From Parapedobacter luteus (GTDB taxonomy: Bacteria > Bacteroidota > Bacteroidia > Sphingobacteriales > Sphingobacteriaceae), in assembly GCF_900168055.1 (NCBI RefSeq), contig NZ_FUYS01000013.1, positions 40,193 through 104,192 of the forward strand: DNA of 64,000 nt, written 5' to 3'. This document shows positions 62,285 to 64,000 of this stretch, piece by piece. The notes beneath the pieces were generated by a model. It searched no databases. It was not told where the DNA came from and was given only the letters and a program-made list of their open reading frames with translations. Numbering within the stretch: the first letter of the stretch is position 1; each line of letters starts with the position of its first letter. Made by a program: the position numbers and the translations under genes.

Positions 62285-62683
62285 TCACCAAATAATAGGA
62301 TAGCTCTCCTTATAGGCCTCAAACTTTTCATCCTTCGTTATGAATGAAAGGTTTTCATATTTAGCAGTTGCAAGTAGATATCTATCAAATGGATCACGAT
62401 GGTTTTCGGCAAAATTCATCCCCATATAAGTCCTGAAATGTTCATCTTTAATTGACAGTGTATTATATCCAGAACGATAAGTAGCATCAATAAATTCATT
62501 GAGCGATACGCTAAACTCCGTCAATTTTCCGATTTTCAATTTAATAGCTATTTCGAAAAAGCTCATTTTGCTTATAAAAAAACCGTTGTCATTGCTTTCA
62601 AGGGTTTCCCGTACTCGATCGGACAACTTACTTTGGTCTGCTAAAGCCCAAATGCATACGTGAGTGTCAAGCAGATAGTACAT
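62285..62683 (-). CDS. PIN-domain toxin, VapC-like
   Basis: A 132-residue PIN-domain protein, probably an RNA-cutting toxin. The first acidic residue is in YLLDTHVCIWALAD, the second in the SFFEIAIKLKIGKL region, and the third and fourth in RDPFDRYLLATAKYENLSFI then TKDEKFEAY. All catalytic acids seem intact. It follows the antitoxin gene by 2 bp. The module lies between two nuclease remnants and looks AT-richer than its neighbours, consistent with mobility. Confidence 0.87.
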   Translation of the reverse strand: MYYLLDTHVCIWALADQSKLSDRVRETLESNDNGFFISKMSFFEIAIKLKIGKLTEFSVSLNEFIDATYRSGYNTLSIKDEHFRTYMGMNFAENHRDPFDRYLLATAKYENLSFITKDEKFEAYKESYPIIW

Positions 62684-62685
62684 AT

Positions 62686-62907
62686 TTACATGTAATCTTT
62701 TAAGTCATCTAACGGCTCATTGAAGTCCTCAGGAAGCTTTATTTTGCCTTCCAGCAGTCCAATTTTCACTTTCCCTTTCAGAACCTTTTCAGCGCTGTCC
62801 TGCCCCGTGAGAAAAGTAATCATTACTTCCGCTTTAGACTTTACTGGAGGCTCTTCGGTAAACGTTATTTTACCATTTTCATAGATTCCTTTTATCGCCG
62901 TGTACAT
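62686..62907 (-). CDS. Antitoxin of the VapBC-like pair (DUF2281-type)
   Basis: A 73-residue protein with an N-terminal beta segment MYTAIKGIYENGKITFTEEP and a C-terminal acidic tail KLPEDFNEPLDDLKDYM, typical of DUF2281/VapB-like antitoxins that neutralise PIN toxins. It is transcribed first, with its own promoter and a clear Shine-Dalgarno sequence, and precedes the toxin by 2 bp. Confidence 0.82.
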   Translation of the reverse strand: MYTAIKGIYENGKITFTEEPPVKSKAEVMITFLTGQDSAEKVLKGKVKIGLLEGKIKLPEDFNEPLDDLKDYM

Positions 62908-62913
62908 AGCTAT

Positions 62914-62931
62914 CTCCTTTACGCAAAGATA
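62914..62931 (-). promoter_or_regulatory. Promoter -7 element and Shine-Dalgarno of the toxin-antitoxin pair
   Basis: TATCTTTG (62931-62924) is followed by AAAGGAG (62920-62914), 6 nt before the antitoxin ATG. A strong Shine-Dalgarno is rare in this window. Confidence 0.6.
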
Positions 62932-62989
62932 AGCTATTTTTTCTAAAACTAGATGAAGGCCATTTACTCTCCAAATACCGTAAATACCT

Positions 62990-63371
62990 AAAGCAGTATT
63001 CAGGGGACGACTTTAGTATCACGAATGACAAACGCTTCAAATTAGATTACGCAGTAGAGCCGCGGCCAGCTACCGTGGTGAAGTTTGACGTGGCATGGCG
63101 CAGCAAAGATGCGTTGCACTTAGTCAAACCGGTGAGCTTCGATTTGAGCCGGCAGGATGTCATCACCCGCAAAGCCTACCAATATTATGGGCAGTTTCTG
63201 GATTTGGAGGACGTGGCCACGGAAAACAACTACGCATTTGACTTGCTACTCGCCAAGCCAAGAAATCGCAACCTTTTTAAGACCTATGACAACGCCATAA
63301 GATTGTTAGAAAAACCAAACCGTGTCCATCCTGCAGACTGCCCTACTGGATACTTATTTTCCCAAGCGTAA
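62990..63371 (+). pseudogene. C-terminal remnant of an unassigned protein, joined to nuclease remains
   Basis: From about 62990 a frame without a proper start reads GDDFSITNDKRFKLDYAVEP, VVKFDVAWRSKDALHLVKP, VSFDLSRQDVITRKAYQYYG and NNYAFDLLLAKPRNRNLFKT. After NAIRLLEKP at about 63318 it passes out of frame into the HNH sequence. It looks like the C-terminal half of an intracellular protein (DUF3037-like by general look, not certain). An in-frame GTG at 63075 is unlikely to be a true start. Confidence 0.5.
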
Positions 63372-63599
63372 GGCTTACTTCCTTGCGGCCAAGCACAGTG
63401 GTGAGGGCTACCTGCACGATGCGGAGGCGTATCCTTCAAGAACCGGAGGCGCAATATAAAACCATTCGCATCGACACCGAGGAAGATGTCTTTGTACGCA
63501 ACAGGCTGTTCAATCGGCACATCCTACGGCTTTACCAAAGCACCTGCTCGTTCACCGGCATGCGTTTGGTATCACGGCATGGCCATAGTTTCGTTGACG
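63328..63599 (+). pseudogene. Decayed HNH endonuclease, fragment with the central part
   Basis: The reading is ILQTALLDTYFPKRKAYFLA, AKHSGEGYLHDAEAY, then, after a frameshift near 63430, LQEPEAQYKTIRIDTEEDVF, VRNRLFNRHILRLYQSTCSF and TGMRLVSRHGHSFVDG. It supplies the part missing from the first fragment but lacks the HNH C-terminal half, ending at the direct repeat. Together the two fragments would cover most of one nuclease. Confidence 0.75.
63533..63599 (+). repeat. 67-bp direct repeat, copy 2
   Basis: Second copy of the 62018-62084 repeat. It forms the 3' end of the central nuclease fragment; downstream sequence is unrelated to that after copy 1. Confidence 0.9.
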
Positions 63600-63703
63600 G
63601 ATTTTGGAAAATTTTAAGCAAGTTTGTAAATTGCGGCCTCTACCAATCCAACCATTACAACAGAAATAAATCATAAAACCGCTAACTACATAACAGCTTG
63701 AAT

Positions 63704-64000
63704 ATGGAACAATTTGATGGAGATGAATTGATAACCATAAACCTAAGGAAATACCATTACCTGATTGAATGCAGGAAAAAGGTAGCGAAGTTCGACTTTG
63801 TCATCCGTTTGCTGGAAATGGATGACGATAAACTTGCTAAAAAAATATCAGAGTTCGACATTACCGAGCATCGCGCCAATGTCCTTAAAGAATCCGGTAT
63901 AGTCACCGTTCGGGATTTGAAACACTTTATAATTAACAACTATCCCACTGACGTTGATATATCATCGGTGACTTTTCGTGGGTTTGGCTCCACCGGCTCG
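63704..64000 (+). CDS. Unassigned protein, cut by the window edge
   Basis: The first 99 codons of a gene starting at ATG 63704 (MEQFDGDELITINLRKYHYL) and open to the last base. It is helical and charged. The stretch EHRANVLKESGIVTVRDLKH resembles the helix-hairpin-helix-like C-terminal domain of RNA polymerase alpha, with a conserved turn before the second helix. No start alternatives are better. A family cannot be assigned from this part. Confidence 0.6.
   Translation, partial: MEQFDGDELITINLRKYHYLIECRKKVAKFDFVIRLLEMDDDKLAKKISEFDITEHRANVLKESGIVTVRDLKHFIINNYPTDVDISSVTFRGFGSTGS

Noticed and set aside
63284..63520. Minus-strand frame of 78 codons at the nuclease remnants
   Set aside because: It overlaps plus-strand HNH similarity in two frames and has no start context.

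Overview
The window reads as chromosome of a Bacteroidota bacterium, most likely of the Sphingobacteriaceae type (Parapedobacter, Pedobacter or Sphingobacterium relatives). The basis is two SusC/SusD pairs, a DUF6377 regulator, many SPI/SPII secreted enzymes, almost no Shine-Dalgarno sequences, and repeated copies of the Bacteroidota promoter (TTG about 17-21 bp upstream of TAnnTTTG). No rRNA, tRNA, CRISPR array or intact insertion sequence was seen.

Layout. 1-1852: tail of an unknown gene and a PafA-like phosphatase. 1992-11247: a polysaccharide utilisation locus (DUF6377 regulator, SusC, SusD, GH30 glucanase, surface-glycan-binding-like lipoprotein) whose enzyme content fits beta-1,6-glucan. 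11248-14267: terminator, consensus promoter, strongly structured leader and uvrA. 14471-24677: ggt, an exported oxidoreductase, an orphan FtsX/MacB permease, an esterase, an FG-GAP protein, and the leftward hemH-phosphoesterase pair and ispH. 24829-31280: housekeeping block ndk, ybeY, ruvX, dnaN, DedA, CAP protein, yicC-gmk-nadD. 31349-41599: leftward catabolic genes (kduI-DUF4861-kduD, HAD, Nudix, GH43, S9 peptidase, GDPD/alkaline phosphatase fusion). 41733-44584: DUF808, AraC regulator and an SDR gene with AraC-type direct repeats. 44737-51619: second SusC/SusD pair and a divergent beta-helix protein. 51683-53141: two small membrane proteins downstream of tetR with a clear operator. 53190-56687: an unrecognised lipoprotein pair plus a coupled 47-residue microprotein.

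56814-61091 is an apparent zinc-homeostasis island. A COG0523 GTPase operon and a divergent three-gene operon (third gene DUF3299) share one 13-bp palindrome that supplies the -33 TTG of both promoters. Both ends carry broken genes: a folE fragment fused in frame to yidD on the left and a metE fragment on the right. 61250-64000 is an accessory end: a small secreted protein, two decayed HNH-endonuclease fragments sharing a 67-bp direct repeat, a VapBC-like toxin-antitoxin pair between them, and a gene running off the edge.

Base composition by eye is mixed: 35-51 kb looks GC-rich, while 59.3-60.4 kb and 62.3-62.9 kb look AT-richer, which would suit transfer of those two segments. Functions are assigned from sequence motifs and family knowledge only; no database search was run.
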